11,001 nucleotides of DNA from Xanthobacteraceae bacterium. GTDB taxonomy: Bacteria; Pseudomonadota; Alphaproteobacteria; Rhizobiales; Xanthobacteraceae. Below the pieces are notes generated by a model that was not told where the DNA came from, did not search any database, and worked only from the letters and a program-made list of their open reading frames with translations. Position 1 is the stretch's first letter. Every line of letters starts with the position of its first letter. Positions 1-5,416 of the stretch are shown here, in pieces. A program made the translations under genes and the position numbers. Location of the stretch: assembly GCA_030037105.1 (NCBI GenBank), contig JASHRY010000220.1:1-11001 (forward strand), in the 5' to 3' direction.

Positions 1-1231
1 ACGGCGACGCCGCGGCAAGCGCATTGCTGAGGAAGATCGCGCCCTCGGTGGCGACCAGCTCGCCGACCTGCACGCCTTGCAGAATTCGCCGGTAGCCGCC
101 GTACTGCTCGCCGATCTTGACGGAGCGCCTGGTGAAGCGGCGGCGGTCGGCGGTGACCCACACGGTCATCGTGCCGTCGCCTTCCCGCACCACGCCATCA
201 TCCGGGACGCCCGGCGCGCGGACCGGCCGCCCGATGCGGATGATGAAATGCGCGAACATACCGGAGCGCAATTCGTGCTTCGGGTCGTTGATCTCGGAGC
301 GGACTAGGACGCGGCGGGTCGTCGGGTCGACGCTGGCGCCGATGGTGGTGATCTTGCCGTTGAACACGCGGCCGGGAAACGCGTCGATGCTGACTTGCAC
401 CGGCTGCCCGATGCGGAACGCCGGGCTGTCGATCTCGGCGACGTTCGCCAGCATCCACATGGTGTCGATATTGGCGACCGTGTACGGGGCCGGCGCGACG
501 CCCGGCTGCACCAACAGGCCTGGCGCGGCGTTGCGCGCCGTGATCCGCCCGCTGATCGGGCTCGGCACAACCAGCGTCGGGTCGGCCATGCGCTGGGAAA
601 CGATGCGATCGATGTCGGCGTCGGTCTTGCCGAAGATGCGCACCGCGTCGCGCGCCGCGCGCAGGTTGCCTTCGGCGGTCTGCTGGTCGGAAGCCGCCTG
701 TTCCACCTCGTGCTGCGATACGGCGCGCGTGGTGTAGAGTTCTTGCAGGCGCGCAAGATTGCGCGTGGTCAGCGCGGCGACGCCCGCGGCGGCGATCAGG
801 GTCGATTCGGCTTGCAGCAGATCCGGGCTGTCGATGGTGAACAGCGTCTGGCCTTTTTTCACGTCGTCGCCGACTCCGGCATAGAGCGCCATGATCCGCG
901 CCTGGTAGGGCGCGAACACCTGCACTGTCAGGTTTTCATTGAAGCCGATGCTGCCGACCGCCTCCTTTTCGACGGGAAACTCGCGCTCTTCCACCGGCGC
1001 GACCTTCACTGATGCGAGCTGGGCATCTGACAGATCCACGCTGTCGCGGGGAGCCGCGCTCGACCCGGCCGGGCCGGTCGGCCCGGCTGTCGCGGCGTCG
1101 GCGGGGATTGCCGCATCAACCGGTCTGGCGCCGTCGCCGGAACGCCACGTCCAATAGCCAACGATCGCGACGGCGATCAGCGCGCCGATGATCGCCGCTC
1201 TCACCCGGCTGCTCGTCGTGCCGAGGGCCAT
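1..1231 (-). CDS. RND efflux periplasmic adaptor (HlyD/CusB-like), 3' end cut by window edge
   Basis: Membrane-fusion subunit of a tripartite efflux pump, joining an inner-membrane RND transporter to an outer-membrane channel. I translated 410 codons on the minus strand from ATG at 1231; the stop lies left of base 1. Residues 11-29 form one N-terminal membrane segment, followed by a Pro/Ala-rich linker (about 33-64). The lipoyl/barrel-sandwich half around residues 98-138 includes FAPYQARI, GDDVKKGQ and FTIDSPDL. An alpha-hairpin follows (about 139-205). The second lipoyl half is at 222-240 (VPSPISGRI) and the beta-barrel runs about 255-335 (DPTTRRVLVRSEI, LRSGMFA). Family length is about 400 residues, so only a few residues are probably missing. 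SPDLLQAES is reminiscent of heavy-metal (Cus/Czc) adaptors, but the substrate cannot be told. The start has no strong Shine-Dalgarno; the frame is open upstream to a TAG near 1297, so a non-ATG start is possible. It diverges from the outer-membrane factor at 1620. Confidence 0.88.
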   Translation of the reverse strand, partial: MALGTTSSRVRAAIIGALIAVAIVGYWTWRSGDGARPVDAAIPADAATAGPTGPAGSSAAPRDSVDLSDAQLASVKVAPVEEREFPVEKEAVGSIGFNENLTVQVFAPYQARIMALYAGVGDDVKKGQTLFTIDSPDLLQAESTLIAAAGVAALTTRNLARLQELYTTRAVSQHEVEQAASDQQTAEGNLRAARDAVRIFGKTDADIDRIVSQRMADPTLVVPSPISGRITARNAAPGLLVQPGVAPAPYTVANIDTMWMLANVAEIDSPAFRIGQPVQVSIDAFPGRVFNGKITTIGASVDPTTRRVLVRSEINDPKHELRSGMFAHFIIRIGRPVRAPGVPDDGVVREGDGTMTVWVTADRRRFTRRSVKIGEQYGGYRRILQGVQVGELVATEGAIFLSNALAAASP

Positions 1232-1297
1232 CGATAAACCGCGTTCCAGAAGGGTTGCAATCGCCGCGACATGGCCATTACCGGGCCACGCGGTCTA

Positions 1298-1313
1298 CTG
1301 TCATTAATCACAG
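1298..1313. promoter_or_regulatory. Candidate operator B (degenerate palindrome) on the adaptor side
   Basis: The sequence is CTGTCAT, spacer TA, ATCACAG. The right arm is identical to the core of the perfect palindrome at 1476-1501, the left arm differs at one base, and the 2-bp spacer length is the same. It lies 66 bp upstream of the adaptor start (1231, minus strand), a normal place for a transcription-factor site. The regulator is unknown and not encoded here. Confidence 0.45.
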
Positions 1314-1342
1314 AGCTTGACCAATAATCACGGAGCTTGGCC
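1305..1342. repeat. Tandem 18-bp direct repeat, 20-bp period
   Basis: TAATCACAGAGCTTGACC (1305-1322) and TAATCACGGAGCTTGGCC (1325-1342) match at 16 of 18 positions. The 20-bp period is close to two helical turns. The first copy overlaps candidate operator B, and both carry the ATCAC(A/G)G half-site of the larger palindrome. This may be an array of sites for one regulator next to the adaptor promoter. Confidence 0.55.
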
Positions 1343-1475
1343 GATTTCACTTTGTTGCACGACTCAATCGCTGTTTGACACGGACAAATGACCGCTCTTC
1401 GCGTTGCCGGCGCAACCCGTCGGCTGTGCGGCAATCTGCGGTGTAGCCGCCCGCCGCCGACCGGAAATGTAACGG

Positions 1476-1501
1476 CTCCACTGTGATGAATCACAGTGGA
1501 G
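1476..1501. promoter_or_regulatory. Candidate operator A: perfect 26-bp palindrome
   Basis: The 12-bp arm CTCCACTGTGAT is followed by spacer GA and then its exact reverse complement. Size and symmetry fit an operator for a dimeric helix-turn-helix regulator (TetR, MarR or similar). The core resembles a CRP site, but the gap between TGTGA and TCACA is 4 bases rather than 6. There is no T-run after it, so a terminator is unlikely. It lies 118 bp upstream of the outer-membrane-factor ATG at 1620 and shares its core with 1298-1313 on the adaptor side. Confidence 0.6.
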
Positions 1502-1569
1502 GCCCGGTGCCGAATAATGGACAGTGTGGCCTGCCAAGCACAGCCAATGACGGGCAAATCGGAAATAAT

Positions 1570-1632
1570 ATGCGTCGGGCGCGTGTCGTCTGCGTCTTTT
1601 GCAACAGTTCCAGTTCCAAATGTCGGATGTAG
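1570..1632 (+). CDS. Possible 20-residue Cys-rich leader peptide overlapping the outer-membrane-factor start
   Basis: ATG at 1570 follows GGAAATAAT (GGAA at 1561-1564), a usable ribosome-binding site, and runs 20 codons to TAG at 1630-1632. The peptide ends CVFCNSSSSKCRM and has three cysteines, two in a CxxC arrangement. Its stop lies 10 bases beyond the ATG of the next gene (1620), which has no Shine-Dalgarno of its own, so coupled translation is conceivable. An ORF this short can occur by chance and I recognise no family. The same AATAAT could instead be a promoter -10 box, which would place the transcript start at or after this ATG. Confidence 0.22.
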   Translation: MRRARVVCVFCNSSSSKCRM

Positions 1633-3209
1633 CGGCCAGGCGATTTTCTGCAGGTCCCACCGCTCTCGCGGTCGCGATGCTTTTGGCGAGTTGCGCGGTC
1701 GGGCCGGACTTTCTACATCCCGCCGCTCCCAAGATTGCCGGCTACACCAAGGAGCCGCTGGCACCGCGGACCTCCGCCACGGACGCGCCGACCGGAACGG
1801 CGCAGCGTTTCGTGCCGGGCCGCGACATCCCCGGCGAATGGTGGAGGCTGTTCAAATCGCCGGCGCTCAATGCCCTGATCGAGCGCGCGCTCGACAACAA
1901 TCCGACGTTGCAATCGGCCATCGCCACGCTGCGCGCCGCAAGACAGGCCGTTTACGCCCAGGAGGGCAAGTTCTTCCCGCTGGTGCAGGCGAACTTCAAT
2001 CCGACGCGCCAGCTCACCGCCGCTCCGCTCTCTCCGGTCCTCTCCTCGGCCGCCAACCCGTTCAGCCTCTACACCGCGCAGGTCCTGGTCTCGTACACCT
2101 TCGACGTTTGGGGCCTCAATCGCCGCACGGTCGAGTCGCTCGAGGCGCAGGCCGACACTCAACGCTTCCAGGTCGAGGCGGCCTACCTCACGCTGACGGC
2201 GAACGTGGCGGTCGCGGCCATCACCGAAGCCTCGTTGCGCGGACAGATCGACGCCGCCAACGAACTCATCTCGATCAACGGCAAAATGCTCGGCATCCTG
2301 CGCCGCCAGCTCGACGCCGGCTATGCCAACCGCAACGAGGTGGCCGCGCAGGAAGCCGCTTTGGCGCAGGTCAAGGCGACGCTGCCGCCGTTGCGCAAGG
2401 CGCTCGCGCAGCAACGCGACCTGCTGGCGGGGCTGGCCGGCACTTATTCCAGCGAGCAACCGCGCCAGACCTTCAGGCTCGCCGATCTGCATTTGCCGGT
2501 CGATCTGCCGGTGAGCCTGCCTTCGCAGCTCATCGAGCAGCGTCCCGACGTGCGCGCCGCCGAGGACCAACTGCATGCGGCGAGCGCGCAGATCGGCGTC
2601 GCCACCGCCAACATCCTGCCGAGCTTCACGATCAGCGCCAATGGCGGCTACATGAATACGGCGCTCGTCGGCCTGTTGGCGCCGCAGAACCTGTTCTGGC
2701 AGCTCGCCGGCAACGCCACGCAGACGATTTTCGACGGCGGCACGCTGCTGCACGAGCTGCAGGAGGCGAAGGACGCCTACAATGCGGCGGCGTGGAATTA
2801 TCGCGGCACCGTCATCGGCGCCGTGCAGAACGTAGCCGACACCTTGCGCGCGCTGCAAAACGACGCTGACGCGCTGAAGGCGGCGCGCGATTTCGAGCGC
2901 GCCGCCAAAGTGAGCTTCGATCTCGCGCGCCAGCAGATGCAGACCGGCAACGCCAATGTCCTGCTGCTGCTCAATGCGCAGCAAACCTATCTGCAGGCGG
3001 TCATCCAGGTGGTGCAGGCGCGCGCCGCCCGCCTCGCCGACACCGCGGCGCTGTTCCAGGCGCTCGGCGGCGGCTGGTGGAATCGCCCGGTGCCGCCGAC
3101 CGAGAAAATCCTCAATGTGGGCACGGGACAAGCCGAAACAGTGACCGGCAAGGACAAGAACGAAAGCTTCTTACGCGGCTTGTGGCCGTTGACCGATTGG
3201 CCGCATTGA
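1620..3209 (+). CDS. Outer-membrane efflux lipoprotein (NodT/OprM/CusC family)
   Basis: Outer-membrane channel of a tripartite efflux pump; the trimer forms a beta-barrel plus periplasmic tunnel that docks on the adaptor. From ATG at 1620 it is 529 residues; TTG at 1599 would add seven. A signal peptide ends in a lipobox LLASC with Cys25 as the likely lipidated residue. The mature N-terminus has family-typical PGEWWRLFKSPALNALIERAL. Two outer-membrane efflux repeats follow, with signature stretches NNPTLQSAIATLRAARQAV, YTFDVWGLNRRTVESL, LIEQRPDVRAAEDQL and LARQQMQTGNANVL. The tail after GGGWWNRP (about 45 residues) is longer than I expect for the family. The divergent adaptor and shared operator-like sites suggest they work in the same pump. 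The substrate is unknown; heavy metals or drugs are both possible. Confidence 0.92.
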   Translation: MSDVAARRFSAGPTALAVAMLLASCAVGPDFLHPAAPKIAGYTKEPLAPRTSATDAPTGTAQRFVPGRDIPGEWWRLFKSPALNALIERALDNNPTLQSAIATLRAARQAVYAQEGKFFPLVQANFNPTRQLTAAPLSPVLSSAANPFSLYTAQVLVSYTFDVWGLNRRTVESLEAQADTQRFQVEAAYLTLTANVAVAAITEASLRGQIDAANELISINGKMLGILRRQLDAGYANRNEVAAQEAALAQVKATLPPLRKALAQQRDLLAGLAGTYSSEQPRQTFRLADLHLPVDLPVSLPSQLIEQRPDVRAAEDQLHAASAQIGVATANILPSFTISANGGYMNTALVGLLAPQNLFWQLAGNATQTIFDGGTLLHELQEAKDAYNAAAWNYRGTVIGAVQNVADTLRALQNDADALKAARDFERAAKVSFDLARQQMQTGNANVLLLLNAQQTYLQAVIQVVQARAARLADTAALFQALGGGWWNRPVPPTEKILNVGTGQAETVTGKDKNESFLRGLWPLTDWPH

Positions 3210-3250
3210 GCGAACGGCCGTATCGCGCAAGACGGCGGCAAAGCACATGA

Positions 3251-3269
3251 GCAAGCCGGACGGCTTTGC
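3251..3269 (+). terminator. Weak hairpin after the outer-membrane-factor gene
   Basis: GCAAGCC and GGCTTTGC pair around GGAC with one bulged T, 42 bases after the stop at 3209. No T-run follows, so this is not a classic intrinsic terminator. It may be a transcript-end hairpin or chance pairing. Confidence 0.25.
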
Positions 3270-3306
3270 GTGAATCGTTTCGCGCCGCCGGCCCTTATGA
3301 AATTCC

Positions 3307-3328
3307 TATAACTTTTTTCTTCCCGCCC
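3307..3328 (+). promoter_or_regulatory. Candidate KdpE-binding site
   Basis: The element reads TATAACTTTTTT, then CTTCCCGCCC. From memory, the E. coli kdp promoter target of KdpE has TATAC, a seven-T run, then ACACCCCGCCC. The shared layout is TATA, then AC or C, then a T-tract, then a C-rich CCCGCCC. It lies 160 bp before the first kdp-region ORF, and kdpD/kdpE are in the same operon. The resemblance is by eye only. Binding would mean autoregulation by KdpD/KdpE under K+ limitation. Confidence 0.42.
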
Positions 3329-3394
3329 TCTCGAATTCCTATGCCAAGCGTGACACCTCATCGCGCGTGCCCGGGCGGAAGGTTTTGCGCGTTC

Positions 3395-3408
3395 TTGATC
3401 GAGATCAA
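3395..3408. promoter_or_regulatory. Anaerobox (FNR/FixK/FnrL-type site)
   Basis: TTGATCGAGATCAA is an exact match to the FNR consensus TTGAT-N4-ATCAA and also fits the rhizobial FixK form TTG(A/C)-N6-(T/G)CAA. The C and G beside the central bases are common in alphaproteobacterial FnrN/FnrL boxes. It is centred at 3401.5, 87 bases before the first ORF (3489). Activation from -41.5 would put the transcript start near 3443. The -10-like CATAAG at 3439-3444 would instead give a start near 3451, so the spacing is not exact. No fnr or fixK gene is in the window. Confidence 0.55.
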
Positions 3409-3435
3409 CGCCGCGCGCCGTCATCAGGCGCCTGA

Positions 3436-3463
3436 CGACATAAGCAGAGAACCTTCGACATAA
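3436..3463 (+). repeat. CGACATAA direct repeat, 20-bp period
   Basis: CGACATAA occurs at 3436-3443 and 3456-3463. The similarity extends downstream as GCAGAGAAC versus CGAGAAC. Each copy supplies a CATAA -10-like core, so these may be alternative promoters, a regulator site pair or chance. The second copy ends 25 bases before the first start codon. Confidence 0.35.
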
Positions 3464-3488
3464 CGAGAACTTTGCGTGGAGCACTCCC

Positions 3489-3572
3489 ATGATGGACGTC
3501 GTCATGCTGGCGATCGGCGTTGCCTTCTTCGCGCTGTCGGTTGCCTACGTCCACGCCTGCGACCGGCTCTGA
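3489..3572 (+). CDS. 27-residue single-pass membrane protein upstream of kdpF
   Basis: ATG at 3489 (a second ATG follows directly) is preceded by GGAG at 3478-3481, a 7-base spacing. The 27-residue product has one hydrophobic segment from about residue 4 to 22 and ends FFALSVAYVHACDRL, with a single Cys and a charged DRL tail. It is the first gene of the kdp cluster, 12 bases before kdpF, and looks co-translated with it. It is not KdpF, which follows as a separate ORF. I recall similar short FFAL...CDRL-type ORFs beside kdpF in other genomes, but did not check. A role as a small accessory subunit of the K+ pump is inference. Confidence 0.72.
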   Translation: MMDVVMLAIGVAFFALSVAYVHACDRL

Positions 3573-3584
3573 GAGGGTGTTGTC

Positions 3585-3674
3585 ATGATCTTCGACTATT
3601 CGCTCGCCGGCCTCGTGACCGCGGCGCTGCTCGTCTACCTCACCTACGCGCTGCTCAAGCCCGAACGGTTCTGA
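3585..3674 (+). CDS. kdpF: KdpF, small subunit of the K+-transporting ATPase
   Basis: KdpF is a 29-residue one-helix inner-membrane peptide that stabilises the KdpFABC complex; E. coli KdpF is also 29 residues. ATG at 3585 follows GAGAGGG (3571-3577) by 7 bases. The helix covers about residues 8-24, and the C-terminus [16 protein letters not shown] carries the KPE(R/K)F-type ending typical of KdpF. It lies 12 bases after the small membrane ORF and 13 bases before kdpA. The order and sequence leave little doubt. Confidence 0.93.
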   Translation: MIFDYSLAGLVTAALLVYLTYALLKPERF

Positions 3675-3687
3675 AGAGTCTACGACC

Positions 3688-5400
3688 ATGACCGTCCTCG
3701 GCTGGGTCCAGATTCTGCTCTTCTGCGCGATCATCGTCGCCATCACGCCGGTCCTCGGCGCCTATATGACCCGCGTGTTCGCCGGCGAGCCCACGTTCCT
3801 TTCGCCGATCCTGCGGCCGGTCGAGGTCGCGATCCATAAGATCGCCGGCGTCGATGAGCGGCACGAGCAGCACGCGCTGAGCTATACGGTCGGCATGCTG
3901 CTGTTTCATCTCGGCGGCTTTCTCATTCTTTATGCGTTGATGCGCCTGCAGGCGGGACTGCCGTTCAATCCGGCCGGACAGTCGGCCGTCGCCGAAGACC
4001 TGTCGTTCAACACCGCGGTGAGCTTCATCACCAACACCAACTGGCAGAACTACGGCGGCGAAAGCACGATGTCCTACCTCGTGCAGATGCTCGGCCTCAC
4101 CCATCAGAACTTCCTGTCGGCGGCGACCGGCATCGTGCTTGCGGTCGCGCTCATCCGCGGCTTCGCCCGGCATTCGGTGCGCACCGTCGGTAATTTCTGG
4201 GTCGATATCATCCGCTGCACGCTCTATATCCTTATCCCGATCTGCGTGCCCTACGCCCTGTTCCTGGTCTGGCAAGGCATCCCGCAGACGCTCGGCCCCT
4301 ACGTCGAGGCGACGACGCTCGAAGGCGCCAGGCAGACCATCGCGGTCGGCCCGGTCGCCTCGCAGGTCGCCATCAAGATGCTGGGCACCAATGGCGGCGG
4401 CTTTTTCAATGCCAATGCCGCACATCCATTCGAGAATCCGACCGCGCTGTCGAACTTCGTGCAGATGATCTCGATCTTCGCGATCGGGGCCGCGCTGACC
4501 AACGTCTTCGGCCGCATGGTCGGCAATCAGCGGCAGGGCTGGGCCGTTCTCGCCGCGATGGGCGTTCTGTTCATCGCCGGCGTCATCGTCTGCTACGCGG
4601 CCGAGGCGCACGGCAATGACGCACTCAATGCGCTCGGGCTCACCGGCGGCAACATGGAGGGCAAGGAGGTCCGCTTCGGCATCGTCGGTTCGGCACTGTT
4701 CGCGGTCGTCACCACGGCCGCCTCCTGCGGCGCGGTCAACGCCATGCACGATTCCTTCACCGCGCTCGGCGGCATGATCCCGCTCATCAACATCCAGCTC
4801 GGCGAGATCATCGTCGGCGGCGTCGGCGCCGGCATGTACGGCGTGCTGCTGTTCGTCATCATCTCGATCTTCGTCGCCGGCTTGATGGTCGGCCGCACGC
4901 CCGAATATGTCGGCAAGAAGATCGAGGCGAAAGAAGTCAAGATGGCGATGCTCGCCATCCTGGTCCTGCCGCTGATGTATCTCGGCTGGACCGCCGTGGC
5001 GATGCTGGTGCCGTCCGCCGTTGCCGCCACGGGCAATCCGGGGCCGCACGGCTTCACCGAGATCCTGTACTCCTACACCTCGCAAACCGGCAACAACGGC
5101 TCCGCCTTCGCCGGGCTCGGCGCCAATACATTATTCTACAATCTCAGCGGCGCCATCGCGATGCTGGTCGGCCGGTTCTGGATGATCATCCCGACCATGG
5201 CGATCGCCGGCTCGCTCGCCGCCAAGAAGTCGATACCGGCGTCGGCGGGCACGTTCCCGACCACGGGCGGCCTGTTCGTCGGGCTCGTGGTCGGCGTGAT
5301 CGTGATCGTGGGCGGCCTCACCTTCTTCCCCGCGCTCGCGCTCGGCCCCATCGTCGAGCAGCTCGCGATCAATGCCGGCACCCTGTTCTCGGCGAATTAG
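3688..5400 (+). CDS. kdpA: KdpA, K+-binding and translocating subunit of the Kdp ATPase
   Basis: KdpA is the K+-channel-like subunit of KdpFABC; it takes K+ from the periplasm and passes it through an intersubunit tunnel to KdpB. The 570-residue product (E. coli 557) is an integral membrane protein with about ten hydrophobic segments. All four selectivity-filter loops are visible: TNTNWQ at 115-120, GTNGGGFF at 233-240 (Gly233 matching the E. coli Gly232 filter glycine), [11 protein letters not shown] at 345-355, and TGNNGSAF at 467-474. The ATG at 3688 is preceded by GAAGAG overlapping the kdpF stop, a moderate ribosome-binding site. The gene is 16 bases from kdpB. Nothing appears missing or disrupted. 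Confidence 0.98.
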   Translation: MTVLGWVQILLFCAIIVAITPVLGAYMTRVFAGEPTFLSPILRPVEVAIHKIAGVDERHEQHALSYTVGMLLFHLGGFLILYALMRLQAGLPFNPAGQSAVAEDLSFNTAVSFITNTNWQNYGGESTMSYLVQMLGLTHQNFLSAATGIVLAVALIRGFARHSVRTVGNFWVDIIRCTLYILIPICVPYALFLVWQGIPQTLGPYVEATTLEGARQTIAVGPVASQVAIKMLGTNGGGFFNANAAHPFENPTALSNFVQMISIFAIGAALTNVFGRMVGNQRQGWAVLAAMGVLFIAGVIVCYAAEAHGNDALNALGLTGGNMEGKEVRFGIVGSALFAVVTTAASCGAVNAMHDSFTALGGMIPLINIQLGEIIVGGVGAGMYGVLLFVIISIFVAGLMVGRTPEYVGKKIEAKEVKMAMLAILVLPLMYLGWTAVAMLVPSAVAATGNPGPHGFTEILYSYTSQTGNNGSAFAGLGANTLFYNLSGAIAMLVGRFWMIIPTMAIAGSLAAKKSIPASAGTFPTTGGLFVGLVVGVIVIVGGLTFFPALALGPIVEQLAINAGTLFSAN

Positions 5401-5416
5401 GCCCGGAGTCGTCCCG

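Larger units (their letters stand above)
1232..1619. other. Divergent intergenic region between the two efflux genes
   Basis: This 388-bp stretch separates the adaptor from the outer-membrane factor and must carry both promoters. It contains a perfect palindrome (1476-1501), a degenerate copy of its core (1298-1313), an 18-bp tandem repeat (1305-1322 and 1325-1342) and a short Cys-rich ORF (1570-1632). A TTGACA hexamer at 1375-1380 has no acceptable -10 box 16-18 bp downstream. AATAAT at 1564-1569 is a plausible -10, but has no -35 partner at the right distance. I could not assign a promoter on either strand. The longer open frames here, including one running through the palindrome into the next gene, lack recognisable protein character. 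Confidence 0.7.
3210..3488 (+). promoter_or_regulatory. kdp operon upstream region
   Basis: This 279-bp non-coding region contains, in order, a weak hairpin (3251-3269), a T-rich KdpE-like element (3307-3328) flanked by two AATTCCTAT copies (3301-3309 and 3334-3342), an anaerobox palindrome (3395-3408), and two CGACATAA repeats (3436-3443 and 3456-3463). CATAAG at 3439-3444 and CATAAC at 3459-3464 each match the -10 consensus at 4 of 6 positions, but neither has a good -35. The exact promoter therefore stays open. Confidence 0.6.

Noticed and set aside
1375..1380. TTGACA as a -35 box
   Set aside because: No -10-like hexamer occurs 16-18 bp downstream, which reads CTCTTCGCG.
1374..1389. TTTG/CAAA inverted repeat around 1374-1388
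   Set aside because: Only four bases pair reliably, which is not more than expected by chance.
1481..1496. CRP site reading of TGTGATGAATCACA
   Set aside because: CRP sites need 6 bases between TGTGA and TCACA; here there are 4. The long perfect arms suit another dimeric regulator better.
1496..2869. Long + strand open frame of 457 codons beginning at GTG 1496
   Set aside because: It overlaps the outer-membrane-factor gene in another frame and its translation is rich in Arg/Gly/Ala with no family signature. It is a high-GC shadow frame.
3350..3355. GTGACA as -35 of a kdp promoter
   Set aside because: The sequence 16-18 bp downstream is GC-rich (GGGCGGAAGG) with no -10 resemblance.
3655..5085. 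476-codon minus-strand open frame opposite kdpA
   Set aside because: Its Asp/Arg/His-rich composition is typical of antisense frames in high-GC genes, and kdpA on the other strand is unmistakable.
5372..5416. Earlier ATG for kdpB at 5372
   Set aside because: It would overlap the end of kdpA and lacks a good ribosome-binding site. The ATG at 5417 has GGAG at proper spacing and gives the expected family alignment.
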